From: Diogma glabrata
Taxonomy: Eukaryota > Arthropoda > Insecta > Diptera > Cylindrotomidae
Length of the DNA stretch: 64,000 bases
NCBI GenBank assembly: GCA_963693315.1
Contig: OY856188.1
Coordinates: forward strand, 195,310,322 to 195,374,321
Reading direction: 5' to 3'
Part shown: positions 47,207 through 60,125 of the stretch, piece after piece
Position numbering within the stretch: position 1 is the stretch's first letter
Layout: each line of letters starts with the position of its first letter
The notes under the pieces: generated by a model
Database searches by the model: none
What the model saw: the letters and a program-made list of their open reading frames with translations, nothing else
What the model was told of the DNA's origin: nothing
Made by a program: the position numbers and the translations under genes

Positions 47207-50200
47207 GTTTTATTTGTTTTGTATATACTTATTTTTGTAATTTTAATTAGTTTGCAAATTTTTTAATTGTTTCATGGAATTTAAAACAATTTATCGTTAA
47301 TTAGCTTTCTATTTGTTAAGTTAATTTTGTGTTTTGAAAACTATACTTTGTTTATAGTGCAATTTCATGAATTCAATTTTGTTTGGAGTATATTCGAATT
47401 AATAATTTATTTGTGAAATTTAAATTTAATTCTTTTGAATTGATTTGTACGGAAATATTTTGAAAACTCTGGTTGAATTTGATTTTAATCGCTATATTGC
47501 GATTTATACTCTTAAAAATTTGTTGATTGTGCAGAAATTTACGAAGATTTTTATTAGATTTATAAAAACAAGTTTGGTTATGATGTGTGCATGTATTTGA
47601 CTTTATAAAAATAACTTTACCTAAAAGAAAAGGTTGGTTTTTTATTGTTAACCACAATAGTTCCCTAACATTTCTATATTCAATGTATGATAAACATATT
47701 TGTTGAGTTTACCAATGAATTGAGCTTAATTTTCTCGAGATTACTTTGTATTATGGAGTCTGGGGGTGAGTCATGGGTATTTTTTTCAACTTGAAGCAAT
47801 TTTTGGTTGGTTAACAATCTTTCTTTTAAAAACCAATTCAATCATAGAAGGACAGAAGAAACTGTTATACTTTTGATGATATCTGCGACCTCTAAATTGA
47901 ATTCAATTGATTTTGAATTTTTGCACTACATTTCTAGACAAAGCTTTGGGTGAATTAATAGAATGCGAATATTTAGTTATTGCTTCATTATATTTCTCCT
48001 TCATCTATTTTAGACCATTTTTGCATGCATCAAGTAAACGAGCCGGGAGTGACTGTCAAGACAAAATCAAATTAAATTCTGTTGGAATTTTTGTTGTCGT
48101 TTTATTCTAAGTTTGTAATTTGGATTTTTCGATTTAAATATTTTACTGTTATACAAAGCAGGTTATCACGATGTATGGATAAGAACATTTGGAATACCAA
48201 TGGAATACCGAACAGTTTTCCATAAAACAATTCTTTTTGCCTAGCATCCGTTTCCGTAGCGAAACTACGTAAGAACCAAAATAAATATTGTGCTTTCGAG
48301 GTTGTAATAATTTATTTAAGTAGGGAAGGACTCTAAACACGACTCTAGCTTTTATGTTTAGATAATCAGGACAGCTTGATACAAGCTGATAAATCGGAAA
48401 AATACTATATGGACTGATGACCCATATAAAAAATAATCTATTAAATTATGAAACTCAATTAGTAGTTGATTTCACGGAATCATAGTCTTTAGTGTCATAC
48501 AGCGTTCATTACCACCTTATAGAGCGCATGCTATTTCACTTTGTTCTGTAAATGTTACATTATCATAAATAAATAATAATACAAATTAAGGCACCTATCG
48601 TAGTATCACGATAAAACTACCTATACGTTTTTATTTGTTGTTACAAAAATCCTGACTGCTTCATTGATTATTTAATTATTAACCAAATCGCAAATACGTG
48701 TTTGATCGAATTACTAATTCTTTTTCCATCGTAGAATAACTCCAAAGGCGTAAACGGCAAAATCTAAGGGTATTATTAATGACCTGTTTGACTTGACATT
48801 AATTATCTGAACATAAATCATTATACTTGTCGCAATATACACCTAAGATACATAACCTTTAATTCTCTCATTTAATTTTAATAAAATTTGTTTTTATTTT
48901 AAATAAATTGTTCTTGATTTTGTTGAACATCATGCGAAATTAATTTAAAATTTTACAAAGCTTAAGCGTTAACTGTGGTTGATTGTGACAATCCGTACAT
49001 TTATATTTTTTCTTGTTTTTTATTATTTATGTAAAATTAAATCAAATATTTGGAATATATCTCACCTAAGTGTTATTTCCATAAAACGATCAAAACAATC
49101 GAGAGGATATACATACGTAATCCATAAAAATGGGTATTTTTGAATTGGAATAACTTATTGACATTCGAAACTGAAGTGTTTGTTTTAAAACCATTTCCAA
49201 TCATATGTGCGCAATATACAAAATATTGAACTTTATATCATCTGTAAACTTCTTAAAATTAGCAAAAAAAAAAAAAATAAACAAATCCGTAACAGATGAC
49301 ATCCCAAGGAGAACTTCGTTCCAAAAGTTAAATGAATACATAATACAACTTTCAATTTTTATTTTTGTAATTTTCTTCAAACTAGCAGACACCGTTTTCA
49401 GGAAATGCAAGAAAATAATCGGTTTGATTATAATTATTATTAACTTAAGTAAATTTTATGCACGATTAATAATTATTGGTTTCATCTTCATAATTTATTT
49501 AAATTATCTTAATGAGATTGTCGTTTAGATAAGCTGAAGTGTATAATTATTGTTAACTATATATAGAACAAAGTTACATTTATCGCTCCCTGTAGAATAA
49601 ACTGATCAGGAGTCAGGACCTAAGTGCTAAAATGTGGGACAAAATGAGAAAATTCCTAAAAATCTCCAATTAACTTGCAGTTGACAAAGCATCTTTGATT
49701 AGACATGTGTTACAGACGCGAACACTTACACAAAATGACGAATTACATTTATTTGCATTTGAGCGTAAGAGTCTACGTAAGAGCCTACGCCGCTGAAAAA
49801 AGACAAGGGAGAGTATAGAACTCGAAATAACTTTGAAACCAGTGATCGTCTTGAAGGTCCTGGTAAGAGGTTGTATCCACTCCATTCTTTTTTTTTAATT
49901 AGGCTTTTCTCAACCACTAGAAAATATGCGTTTAGTGGTTCCTACATCTTCAATATTCTTTCTATAATGCTGGAATTAATGCGATAAACATCGATTGGCA
50001 TTAAATCAATGTAGCAGTTCTAATTCCATTATTTAGAATAAAGTTAGCTCATCCAATACCCAACATATTTGTGTTAAGCTCAAAACACACCGTTTTGTGA
50101 CACACAATCAAAATTGGTTTCGTGTTAGGAGCAAAAACTGCTGTAAATATCGGCCTATTAAATTTCTACATATTTTGATCATTTTAAAACATATTGGATA

Positions 50201-50223
50201 CCTGATCATACAACCATTATCGT
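47207..50223. other. Intron-like AT-rich stretch
   Basis: No exon is recognised on either strand. A short remnant of the 37397 family (ACATTTCTAGACAAAGCTTT and GGTGAATTAATAGAATG) is at about 47925-47965. If the NRF-like gene is real, this may be intron 1. Confidence 0.35.
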
Positions 50224-50461
50224 CGGCTACAAAGCATTTACGTGTATCTACATTTTAGAAAAATGGAAAGGAAGTTCACAAAACGATTTATTGCGCTTCT
50301 AAACAAGTTTAAAAATAAAATTTGTTTATCAATAAATAAAAAAAAACAAATTTTTTTAATTATTAATAGTAACTTTTTTTTTAAAAGCTTGTTTAGAGTC
50401 GCAATAAATCGTTTTGTGAGCTTTTTTTTCTAAATTGTAACACGTAAATGCTCTGTAACCG
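50224..50461. mobile_element. MITE with about 90-bp terminal inverted repeats
   Basis: The left end CGGCTACAAAGCATTTACGT and the complement of the right end, CGGTTACAGAGCATTTACGT, match. Similarity continues through CACAAAACGATTTATTGCG and TCTAAACAAG. The central 60-70 bp are A/T homopolymers. No target duplication is clear. The 238 bp encode no protein. Confidence 0.8.
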
Positions 50462-52850
50462 AGGTTATGGTGATGTATAAAAACTTTCCGCTATTTCATA
50501 TATTTACAAAATGTATTTTAATACTATTGAAATAATATATAAGACTTTTTACGGTAAAAATGGAATTTATGGATATGGTAATACAATAACAGCCAACTTT
50601 TTTCGCAATGTTTTTTCAAATCTTCAAGAATATGCTCTGATATTTCCTTCGATTTTTAGAACCGGCGATGCTAATCTGGCCACGCTTTGGGCTGGGCTCT
50701 CCAAGTTATGAACAAGACCGTAGTAAGAACTTTTTTTTGTGTTGACAAAGTTACGTAGTTGATGTTACAAGTTACATAGTTTATGCAAAGATACCAATAC
50801 CGTACCTTTAGCGGCTCAGTTTCCTTACTCCCGTTGAGAGACATGACTCGTTAGGGTGCTGCTCTATAGCGATTATTCTTCCTTCAATGAAAGAAAAGAT
50901 TACAACCTCATTTCGTGCCAACCGAATATTTCTGTCGCACATACTGCAAAATTCGTTTGTCCTAGCCTCCTTATTGGTTAGTAAATAGGAATGAAAGCAA
51001 TAAAAGTGCATTGCTGTAACCAAATTAAACTTTGTAAAGCCATTGGGCTTTATTATAGAAATAATCATAGATACCTACGGTATATATTTGTCCAAGGGTT
51101 ATTTTAAACATACTTGAGTGAACGGATTAAAACGCGGACTCTAACCCAACAAAAGATCTCTAAAGAATAAAGATAATTTATTTATGTCGTTTTATTATAA
51201 CTTTAAAAAAAAACAAAAATAATTTATTATAACTAACATGCCACGAAAAAGTAAAAACTAAGAATGAGAGAAATAATTAAAAAGTGTGTTGATTGTATTC
51301 TTGTCTTGTTTCAATTTCCAGTTAATATTTATATTAGACGTCAAAGATATTCCTTTCAGCAACCAATCATATTCAGGCTACAACCATAGCTGTTCTACGT
51401 AGCAATATTAGCAACAGAGGACGAAAAAGACCTTCAGAAATTCCGGTACAACCAAAATGTGCCACTCTTTAAAATAGCCCACATTTCATGTTGTGATTAC
51501 AGAAAAATTCCATATATAACGGTCGTATTCACTCCAGCAACAATGTAAAAAGTGTAATTTGTTATAAATTATGGAACGAACTCATCCAATCAGCTATGTT
51601 TGACCATTTCGTTTACGGCCTCTGTTTTGAAACAATCCAATCTTATTTTCACTCCATTTGCTTACAGCCACACGGACTGAGGAATCTTTATCGTCAAGTG
51701 TTATTTTTTTTTTGTTTAAGGAAGATGACAAAAGAAAACTTTGTATCCATAATAATATACATATATATTTTTTTATTTGCTGTCTTTTTAACTTAACACT
51801 GAACAACCCAAGACACAGATTTAACTTCAAGATAATTAACTAATAAACACAATTTTTCCAAACAGCCATTTTTATTTTCTTTTTATAATTTTCTCTATGA
51901 TAAAAAAATCACTCTACCACACGTTATAATATAATAAATATTTATATGATTCAACAACAAACACAAATATTTTAATTAAAACAAACAAATCTATCAATAT
52001 ATAAATATTTTATATTTTTTTTTCAAGTAATTAATCACATTTTTTTTTTATCTTAAAATCGAGACTGCGTGAAACAATAATTATTTAAAATGCAATATTT
52101 AAATTAAAATGCAACATTTAAAAATATACTTTTTACTGTTTATTTTTAATTTTATTTTTTTTTTAATAATAATATAAGCTTCCTTATGCTTCCTTAACAG
52201 TGCATTTTATTATACTTCCTTAACAGTGAATAATATGAAAAACCATAATAACACATATAATAATTATTTATTGACATCTTAATTGCAACTCAACAAATAG
52301 AAAAAATATTTTTCTTTATATAGTTTTTAAAATAAAATAAACAAGAGAGAGTAGGAGAGTTGATTGCATGAAACATACGTCGTTATTCGTATTTTCATAC
52401 CAATATATTGACTAAGAAAAAACCATTTACGAAGCTACAGGTTATTCCATTTACCACACAAATATCTTTGTTGGTCTATTAACACGTAAAACAAGCACAG
52501 AAAATTGACCACCCTTTTCATCAATTAAGAATACAAACAAAAAGAACTGAAAATGTTCATGTATTGTAACAATTCATTTCTTTTTCTGTTTTATTATTAT
52601 AATAAAACAGAGAGAGAAATTTAAACGTTACCAATTCCTTTGTTTCGTTTCTATTTAAACAGGGAGAATAAACAAAATTCGAAACGTTGTAAATAGAATG
52701 CAAATATATAAACAAAAACTATTATAACCTTGATGCTTCGAAGTGGTAAAAGAAAAAATCAGGTGTACCGATGGTTGTTAATAAAAATTTTAATGAAAAA
52801 TGAAGTCGCATCATAAATGAAAGATGGAAAAGTGTGGGTTGGGTAGAAAC
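50462..52850. other. AT-rich non-coding stretch
   Basis: Small open frames only, none with a recognisable domain. No repeat family was recognised. Confidence 0.35.
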
Positions 52851-53045
52851 TTAGTCTTTACTGCCAGTGCAGCCGGTGCTGTTAACTACAAAGAACGAAT
52901 TTCCTGTCAACCCACCTATACAGAACCTAAATTTGTTCTGGAGTGGATCGTAGATTCTTTTACAAACGATACCTGTTAGACAGCACGTAATTTGGCGGGC
53001 ACAAAAACTTGCTTTACAGTTGTTCGAACAGAATGTTTCATTCAC
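52851..53045 (-). CDS. Small cysteine-rich ORF, unknown function
   Basis: The minus-strand frame reads E-T-F-C-S-N-N-C-K-A-S-F-C, then I-T-C-C-L-T-G-I-V-C-K, F-R-F-C-I-G-G and S-T-G-C-T-G-S-K-D before a stop. Its eight Cys have spacing CX3CX4CX5CCX5CX13C, with a last Cys near the C-terminus. That density is unusual in AT-rich DNA and suggests a disulfide-rich secreted peptide or its last exon. There is no ATG or signal peptide in frame; an in-frame stop lies about 40 bp upstream of the first Cys. The start would have to be in an upstream exon (53046 onwards), where no clear acceptor is seen. No family is assigned. Confidence 0.35.
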   Translation of the reverse strand: MNETFCSNNCKASFCARQITCCLTGIVCKRIYDPLQNKFRFCIGGLTGNSFFVVNSTGCTGSKD

Positions 53046-53694
53046 GTTTAGTATAGAAGCTTTCTTTGGTTATTATTCAAGTTCGGTAATTTTTGTTGTT
53101 TTTTTTTTGTTGAAAATTTTGAGACAATTGTGAGACTGTTGAAATAAAAATTAGAAAATACTAAAAATTAATATTTTTGCTTGACTAAAAAATATTTGCC
53201 TATTTAGGTAAAAAATAGATAGACAAACAGTTGTTTTTCTGATTAACTTATTACTCAATATCTTAATGTTTTTAGATGTAATATAAGTAATTATTTTTTT
53301 TCTATTTAGATTTAGATTTAGATATATTACTATTTATTATTTGTATATAAAATCATATCACAAACTTCACCACTTTTTCCATTAACAATAAATAAATCAA
53401 AACTGATTTAAATTGTATTCTAAAATAAACTAGTAACACTAACGCTTTCTAAAAAAATTCACACTTTACTCGCAAAACCAAACACTTTTTTATTATACGA
53501 TTTAAAAAATTTCTTATAACAGAACACTAAACACAAAATACAAAATTAAATGTTTACTTTAACAAAGATAACATCTTAAACTAAAGATAAATAAAGAACA
53601 AACAAAACTCAAAATAAAGTAACCATAAAAAACGATATTAGTTGTGGCAACAGAATAAATCTGTTGAATATACCAATTTCCAAAACCTAAAAAT
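53046..53694. other. Non-coding stretch
   Basis: Nothing is recognised. Confidence 0.35.
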
Positions 53695-55192
53695 CAGAAA
53701 TAAAATTTCGGCATAAAACTTTTACGAGGACATTGTTTTTAGTTATCGCCTATCGGCAGCATAAAACTCTTTGTAAAAGTACAAGTATTTATCTCTGTTT
53801 AGAAATTTATTACAAAACTAACACGAAACATTAATTCGTTGCCTACAAATTATAACAGATCATTTATTAACATAATTTAGTGAAAAGATGATATACTCAG
53901 CGAACTACTCAAAAACCTCTCCATTTAGCGTTTCGAGAAATATTACAAAATCAAAAATTCAGATTTCTTTCAGAAGTCCAAAAATTAAAATTAAATCAAA
54001 AATTTAAAATTTTTTTTAAAATTCTAAAAATATTCCCGAAATTATTGCAAAATTCAAAAAATTTTAAATTATTGCAAAAATTATAAAAAAATCAAAAATA
54101 CAAACTTTTTCAAAATTCTAAAAATATTTCAAAAATTATATTATAATTATAAATTATTCCAGAAATTATTACAAAATCCAAAAAATTTTTAAAAATTGCA
54201 AAAATTATAAAAAAATCAAAAATACAAACTATTCGAAAATTCTAAAATTATTCCAAAACTTATAACAAAATCAAAAATTGAAATTTTTTTCAAAATTTTA
54301 AAAATATTCCAAAAATTGAAGCTTTTTCCAAAATTCTCAAAATATTGCAAAAAGTATAAAAAAATCAAAAGAACAAATTTTTTTCAAAATTCCAAAAATC
54401 AAAATTTAAACTTTTTCGAAATTCTAAAAATATTCCTTAAAATATTCTAATTCCGACCGAAGTAACTTTTTTCAAAATTCTAAAACTGTTGCAAAAACTA
54501 TAAAAAATCAAAAAAACAAACTTGTTTTTTCAAAATTCAAAATACAACCTTTTTTCCGAATTCCAAAAATGTTCCAAAAATTATAATGAAATCAAAAATT
54601 TAAACTTTTTCAAAACTCTAAAAAAATTTCAAAAATTCTTACAAAATCAAAAATTGAAACTTTTTTCAAAATTTTAAAAATATTCTAAAAATTATAACAA
54701 AATCAAAGATTGACACTTTTTTCAGAATTCTAAAAATATTCCAAAAATTATAACAAAATCAAAAATTTCCATATCCATTTTCATGTTCGATTACATTTCA
54801 TATCATACAAATAATTAATTTTATTTTTTGCCAAAAAATTGGTTAATGAAAATCATTCTTTTGACACACTTGACAATGTTTTTTGACAAACTTATAATGC
54901 AATAATCTAGTTTTTGGCCTCACATACCAATCCCGACCATCAAGATTTCTTCAAATTCAACGTTCCTACTCGTAATCACTTAAAATGAACATTTCTAAGC
55001 AAAAAATATGCAAATTTCCTTGTTTTGACACACTTGACGATTTTTTTGACACACTTCCGGTACAGTTATCGAACACATCTGCTCTTACCATCAAGTGTAC
55101 CTAGAAAAAAATTTTTTTAAAATCCATTCAGACGTTTTCTAGATTTCGTCGGTTGTGACGGCCGGCCGGTTTTTTCAGAACCGAAGTAAAAT
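53695..55192 (-). repeat. Composite minisatellite repeat, copy 6
   Basis: It has the same orientation as copies 4 and 5. A decayed tail block (ACTCTTTGTAAAAGTACAAG, ATTTATTACAAAACTAACAC, CTCTCCATTTAGCGTTTCGA) precedes the minisatellite core (about 53945-54780). The head block has GGTACAGTTATCGAACACAT and GTCGGTTGTGACGGCCGG and ends near CAGAACCGAAGT (about 55178-55189). The head hairpin is deleted or damaged. Confidence 0.8.
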
Positions 55193-55503
55193 ATTTAACG
55201 CCACCTTGGAATAGAAAACTCAATATAAAAAAAAACTTTAAAAAATTTAATCAAAAACCCTATTCCACATTTTTGCATATGGCAAGGTTTTATTGTTTTT
55301 TGGCTATGGCGTTAATCAATTGGGCTATGAATATTGGAGGTTTTGTATCGATGCTAAATGTTTTCAGTTAATCCGGTTCGCTGGGCAGTTTTATTCATCT
55401 TCGTTTGTGAAAAAAGTGGTTCACATAAATAATCGTGCTATCCAAACATGGCTAATATGCGTATAACATAATACTGAATCCCTGTTCAACCTTTCTTTCA
55501 TTT

Positions 55504-55625
55504 GATGATTACCACATATTTACTACTTCGTGAGGCACCTGTCCTTGACGAGTCCGACAACGACGAGTCCGTTTCTCGCTTGGAAACTCCGAAACATGAC
55601 GATGGCCTTGGGTCTCGTAAATTTA
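55504..55625. repeat. Fragment of the 41783 MITE family
   Basis: It shares GATGATTACCACATATTTAC-like sequence, ACTTCGTGAGGC-CCTGTC and ACGAGTCCGA with the left part of the element at 41783-42153. A GTTGTGGGCCCA string at about 56197-56208 may be the matching right end (compare GTCGTGGGCCCA at 42135). If so, this copy is larger. Confidence 0.55.
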
Positions 55626-57472
55626 CTACCACATTTGTTTCTTAGGGTTCCGTACTTTTTATGGTGCCCGCCCGAATTTCTACATAATCAATTTACTCAC
55701 AAACTATAAGTGCTATCAAGTTGAAATTTTCTACAGTTTTTGAACGTGTTTTTCTACGCCTACTGATAACAAAATAAATTCAAATATTTGTTTTGATCTA
55801 TATTTTATAAACATAGATAAGGAGACAGTAAAACAAAAGTTTTTTGTAAGAAAAGGTTTAGAAAAATCGTAAAAGATCACAATATTTCAAAAAAAAATTT
55901 CAAAGATTTTTCGACTGCTTAGTTTTTTTTATATGTATTGTCAAAAACAAGTGTTGTTTTTCCTGTCCACCCTGAAAAAAGCAAAATCCATACAAAATTA
56001 CACTTTTTTGACAAGAATTTTTTCTGATGTTCTAATTTTTCTTTTATTTGTGTGCTTATAAGATAAACAGCTCAAAACTGTCCCTTTTACTAAATTTTCT
56101 TAATTTACCCCAAAAATAATAAAAAAATTCGCGTGCGCCTAAGTTCAAGTAACCTTGCCACACATTTTAATTCAAATACTGTCGGTATGGAAAAGTGTTG
56201 TGGGCCCAAACAAGTGTTGTTAGTCCCACAGGCCGCAACTTTGACCTGACTGATTTAGTTTGACGAATTTGAGCTAGCATCACTAAATTCAGTTTTAGAG
56301 GAGAAGTGGTAATTACTTTAAACGAATTTTGATTGTGATAACTGCAAATCTGTTACTATAACCTTCTGTTGATCCTCACAACCATATTGCTAACAATTTA
56401 ATATACTTTTCTTTCAGTGTTTATATTTTTTGAATTTCTATTATTTGTAGTTAAACAACGTTGAATCATTTTTCACTTAATAATCGTTACGTTAGTAATC
56501 GTTTGTCGTAATTAGCTGTCGAATCTCTGTGAGATTTCGCTGTTAAAAAGCGTTTCCTTTTCTTCTTAAATCAGTTTTCAAATAACAGAAATTATAATTC
56601 ATTTTTAATATAAAATTTAAACGTTAGTTACTGTCAATATTCATTTTAATATACCATCAACTTAGTTATGCTAATGTTGACCTACCAACCTACTGCCCAA
56701 TTCGATTTATTATTATAAAACATTTGATTATTTCATAAGAGAAAAACGAAACGAAACTTATTTTGACATAGATATTACAATCGAGCTACAAAACATTATG
56801 ATCACAATCAGTTATGTAATCCTTAAAAAAAGTCTATAATTTCACTTTAAGTTAAATTACATGTCAATACTAATTGCTTCAGTTTATCTAAGAACTAAAT
56901 CGGTTTTAGTGAAGTTTAGTTTCTTTGTTTCAAATTAGTCAACAACAAAGCAGACAGACATTCATTAATAAAAGGTTTTTTTTACCAGTAATTAATTTGA
57001 AGCAGGTCATCCATCATTGAAATCCTATGAATTTTTTAAGTTTATCCAAAAACAAAATTTATAGTAAAACTCACAGACGCAAAGATTTGTCATATTTTTC
57101 TCTGATTTTACTTTAAAGTTAATTAAAACTTCTTCGTAAGTGTTTATTTGGTTTGAATTTGTCAACTGTGGTTACATAATTTTGCATAAAATTATTTGGG
57201 AATGTTTGGAATTGAAAAAATGTTACTGATTATTATCAGTTCGAAATACGAATTAATTATAAAATACAATAAAATTAATAAAACGATGGCATTGATACAA
57301 TTTTACATTATAGTCTATATCTAACCTTTTCGACGAAATGGTTTATAAGTATGTATAGTAATAAACGAAACAAACTGAAGTTTTATTGCAAATTTTTCAC
57401 CATTGGGTGATAATTCTAAATCAAAATATATGTAGGTTTTAACAAATTTCAAAAAAAAAAAACAAGGAAAAA
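55626..57472. other. Non-coding stretch
   Basis: No gene is recognised. The part to about 56210 could be the interior of the MITE-family copy beginning at 55504. Confidence 0.35.
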
Positions 57473-57486
57473 ACTCTCTCTCTCTC
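57473..57486. repeat. (CT)n microsatellite
   Basis: Seven CT units at the end of the LINE fragment, probably its GA-rich 3' end or target. Confidence 0.7.
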
Positions 57487-57905
57487 TGGCGTCATCTCGT
57501 TCCATGACCAGATCACCCCAGTTTCGACATCCTATATCACGAAGGTCTTAGATGATGTCATGACGCCAGCGTTGTCTAGGTCTTCCTCTTGGACGAACAC
57601 CAGCTGGTAGTTGTTGGGACGCTTTTCTAATCATTCTATCCAATGGAGCCCTTTTTACATGACCAAACCATCTAATCCGGTTGGATTTAATGAATCCGAT
57701 TACATCGCAGCCTCCAAGAAGCTGTCTGATTTCATTCTGATTCTATATTGATTTTCAGCAACTTTACATGGACCATAAATTGTTCGTATGACCTTCCTCT
57801 CGAAAGTTGATAAAATTCTACAATCGGAGGAAGTCAGTGTGCAAGTTTCACTTCCAAATATAAGCACAGGTCTGATTAATACTTTGTAAAGTGTGAGTTA
57901 ACCCG
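57487..57905 (-). pseudogene. LINE ORF2 C-terminal fragment (RTE/BovB-like)
   Basis: The minus strand reads L-Y-K-V-L-I-R-P-V-L-I-F-G-S-E-T-C-T-L-T, then F-E-R-K-V-I-R-T-I-Y-G-P. After stops and frameshifts come G-L-H-W-I-E and a final region with D-L-D-N-A-G-V-M. This is the segment after the RT palm in RTE/BovB-like LINEs (R-P-V-L-x-x-G-S-E-T-W-T-L-T). RT and endonuclease are absent. Its upstream end abuts the minisatellite at 57925. Confidence 0.75.
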
Positions 57906-57924
57906 ACCGTGAAAGATGTTGTGT

Positions 57925-58448
57925 GATCACGGTGTTCACGGTGGTTATGGCGGTCATAGTGGTCATGGTGGTCATTGTGTTCATTGTGGTCATGGTGGTC
58001 ATAGTGGTCATGGTGGCTATGGTGGTTATGGTGGTCACGATGGTCATGGTGGTTACGGTGGTCATGGTGTTCACGGTGGTCATGTTGGTTATGGTGGTCA
58101 TGGTGGTCATGGTGGTTATAGTGGTTATGGTGGTCATGGTGGTAATGGTGGTCACGGTGGTCACGGTGGTCATGGTGGTTATGGTGGTCATGTTGGTTAT
58201 GGTGGTCACGATGGTCATGGTGGTCACGGTGGTCATGGTGGTCATGGTGGTCATAGTGCTCATGGTGGTTTTGGTGGTAATGGTGGTCATGGTGTTCACG
58301 GTGGTCATAATGGTCATGGTGTTCACGGTGGTCATGATGGTCATATTGTTCATGGCGGTCATGATGGTAATGGTGGTCACGGTGGTCATGGTGTTCATGG
58401 TGGTCATGATGGTCGTGGTAGTGTCACGGTGGTCATGGTGGTCATGGT
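57925..58448. repeat. 9-bp minisatellite (GGTGGTCAT)n, about 58 units
   Basis: Units of GGTGGTCAT with point variants (GGTGGTTAT, GGTGTTCAC, GATGGTCAT). The period is a multiple of three and the unit has no stop, so two plus-strand frames and one minus-strand frame stay open for 170-190 codons. The plus frame would give a Gly/His/Tyr-rich chain (G-G-H). There is no signal peptide, and the frame starts in flanking LINE-like sequence, so I read it as a minisatellite, not a gene. Confidence 0.92.
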
Positions 58449-58463
58449 GTTTAGAGTTTGCAT

Positions 58464-58482
58464 CCCGGGCTTTCCCGGGCGG
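58464..58482. repeat. CCCGGG hairpin
   Basis: CCCGGGCTTTCCCGGG is a GC-rich 6-bp stem with a 4-nt loop just after the minisatellite, unusual in this AT-rich window. Confidence 0.6.
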
Positions 58483-59946
58483 GAAAAATATTTGTGTTGA
58501 TTAAATTTGTTTTGTTAAATAGAAAAATGAGAGGTGTAATCTTTGCACGCGGTTGAAATAAATTTCTTTGGCTACTGTGGCAGGTATTAATAAAAAGATG
58601 AAATATAAAATAAATATGTCATATTGCAATTTAGAGTTGCATTTCTTGATAATATAATTTGCAGCATGTGTAATAAAAAGTAATATTTACATAATGTATT
58701 ACAAAGTCAATTCAATTATCAACATAATTGAAATATGAAATTAGAGGTTTATGACAAATTTGCTAAATTTTTTGAAAAATGCATCAATTGTTGCATCAAT
58801 GCATCAATAAACTATGTATTTACAAATTACTTATTTTCCACTTAAAACTTAAATCAATTAATATATTATGTATTCCCACGTAAATCAATTAATATACATA
58901 TTTATATTGTTTTAAATTTACTTATTGCAAAAATGCAATAACAACAAAAATGTACATAAAAGTGTTTTCAATTTATTTGCTCTATATTTTTCTTCAAATA
59001 AAATGTACAAGTCATCATAAGCATTTTTATTTAAATTGTTTCAATGTTTTGAAACATAATATATGTGATGACACGTTTTGAATCTAAGTTCATAAACTTT
59101 ATTTGTTTACAATTGACGATACGAAATAATGAATGTTTATTTGTTATTTTGTTTTGATAAAATTTATGTCGTCATGGGAATTTCTTTATAACTTATTTAT
59201 ATAGGTTTTGATTTGGGTAAGTTGGTGAGTAGACGTAGTAGTATCTCTACAACTTCATTTACATCCAATTAAAATGTTACACATAAGTTAGTCAAATATC
59301 TTTAATTTATTAAAAATTACAAGGTTTTTCCTATCATGGAAAATCTGATAAATTATTCTGGTTAAATCTTTAGTAATAGGGATGTACCGAATAACCATAA
59401 CCGATGTATTGTTTTAAAACGTTATTTTCGCTTTAAATCCGGGATTATATATGAGCAAAAAATATACATGTGGCCTCTGGCCCAGGAAAATCTCTAGTAC
59501 GGACTATTTAACAATGCATATTATATAGCAGAAATAAAAAAATTCTATGATTTTAACAGTCGATACCATCCGTTGATAAAGGCTGTATTTGTACTTCTAT
59601 TATTATTTCTCTTTGTACCAAGCTTATGAAACCGGATGTCAAGGCCGTGTCCTTATATATAATGACTATTACCTCTATAACCAACTAATCAACTTGGTTG
59701 CTTTAATTATATTGAGTTCTAATGCTTTTTACTACAGAACTCCAGTGAAGAAAGAAAAATCTGCACACAGTACTTGCACGACTATATATAATATTTCCAC
59801 CAAGAAATATCACGGGTTAATTTTAGATCTACCTAATATCAAAGTTAATATAACCAACGCTTTTAATTTTACAAAAATGACATGAAATCATCCATTATAG
59901 ATTACAGAAACTTTTCGTGCCGTGTGCAAACAAAATGAAACAAAAG
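58483..59946. other. AT-rich non-coding stretch
   Basis: One 98-codon open frame (59589-59885) has no recognised domain. Nothing else is seen. Confidence 0.35.
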
Positions 59947-60125
59947 ACGCTTTACAGCCACAATAATGTTTCAAAATGTTAAAAGTAATGTAGAAAAGTA
60001 ATGTTAAAAGTTTAATAGCTAAACAGTCATTAATTTGATAACTACGTTTTTTTATACAATCAAGATATGCTTTACAGCCACAATCAAGTTTTACAAAAAT
60101 GTATAGATTCAATAGCTAAACAATC
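59947..60125. repeat. Imperfect tandem duplication of about 117 bp
   Basis: GCTTTACAGCCACAAT occurs at about 59950 and 60069, and AATAGCTAAACA at about 60012 and 60111. This indicates a local duplication with decay. Confidence 0.6.

Noticed and set aside
57916..58504. A Gly/His-rich secreted or cuticular-type protein
   Set aside because: The array is a 9-bp minisatellite open in several frames, with no signal peptide and a start in LINE-derived flank.
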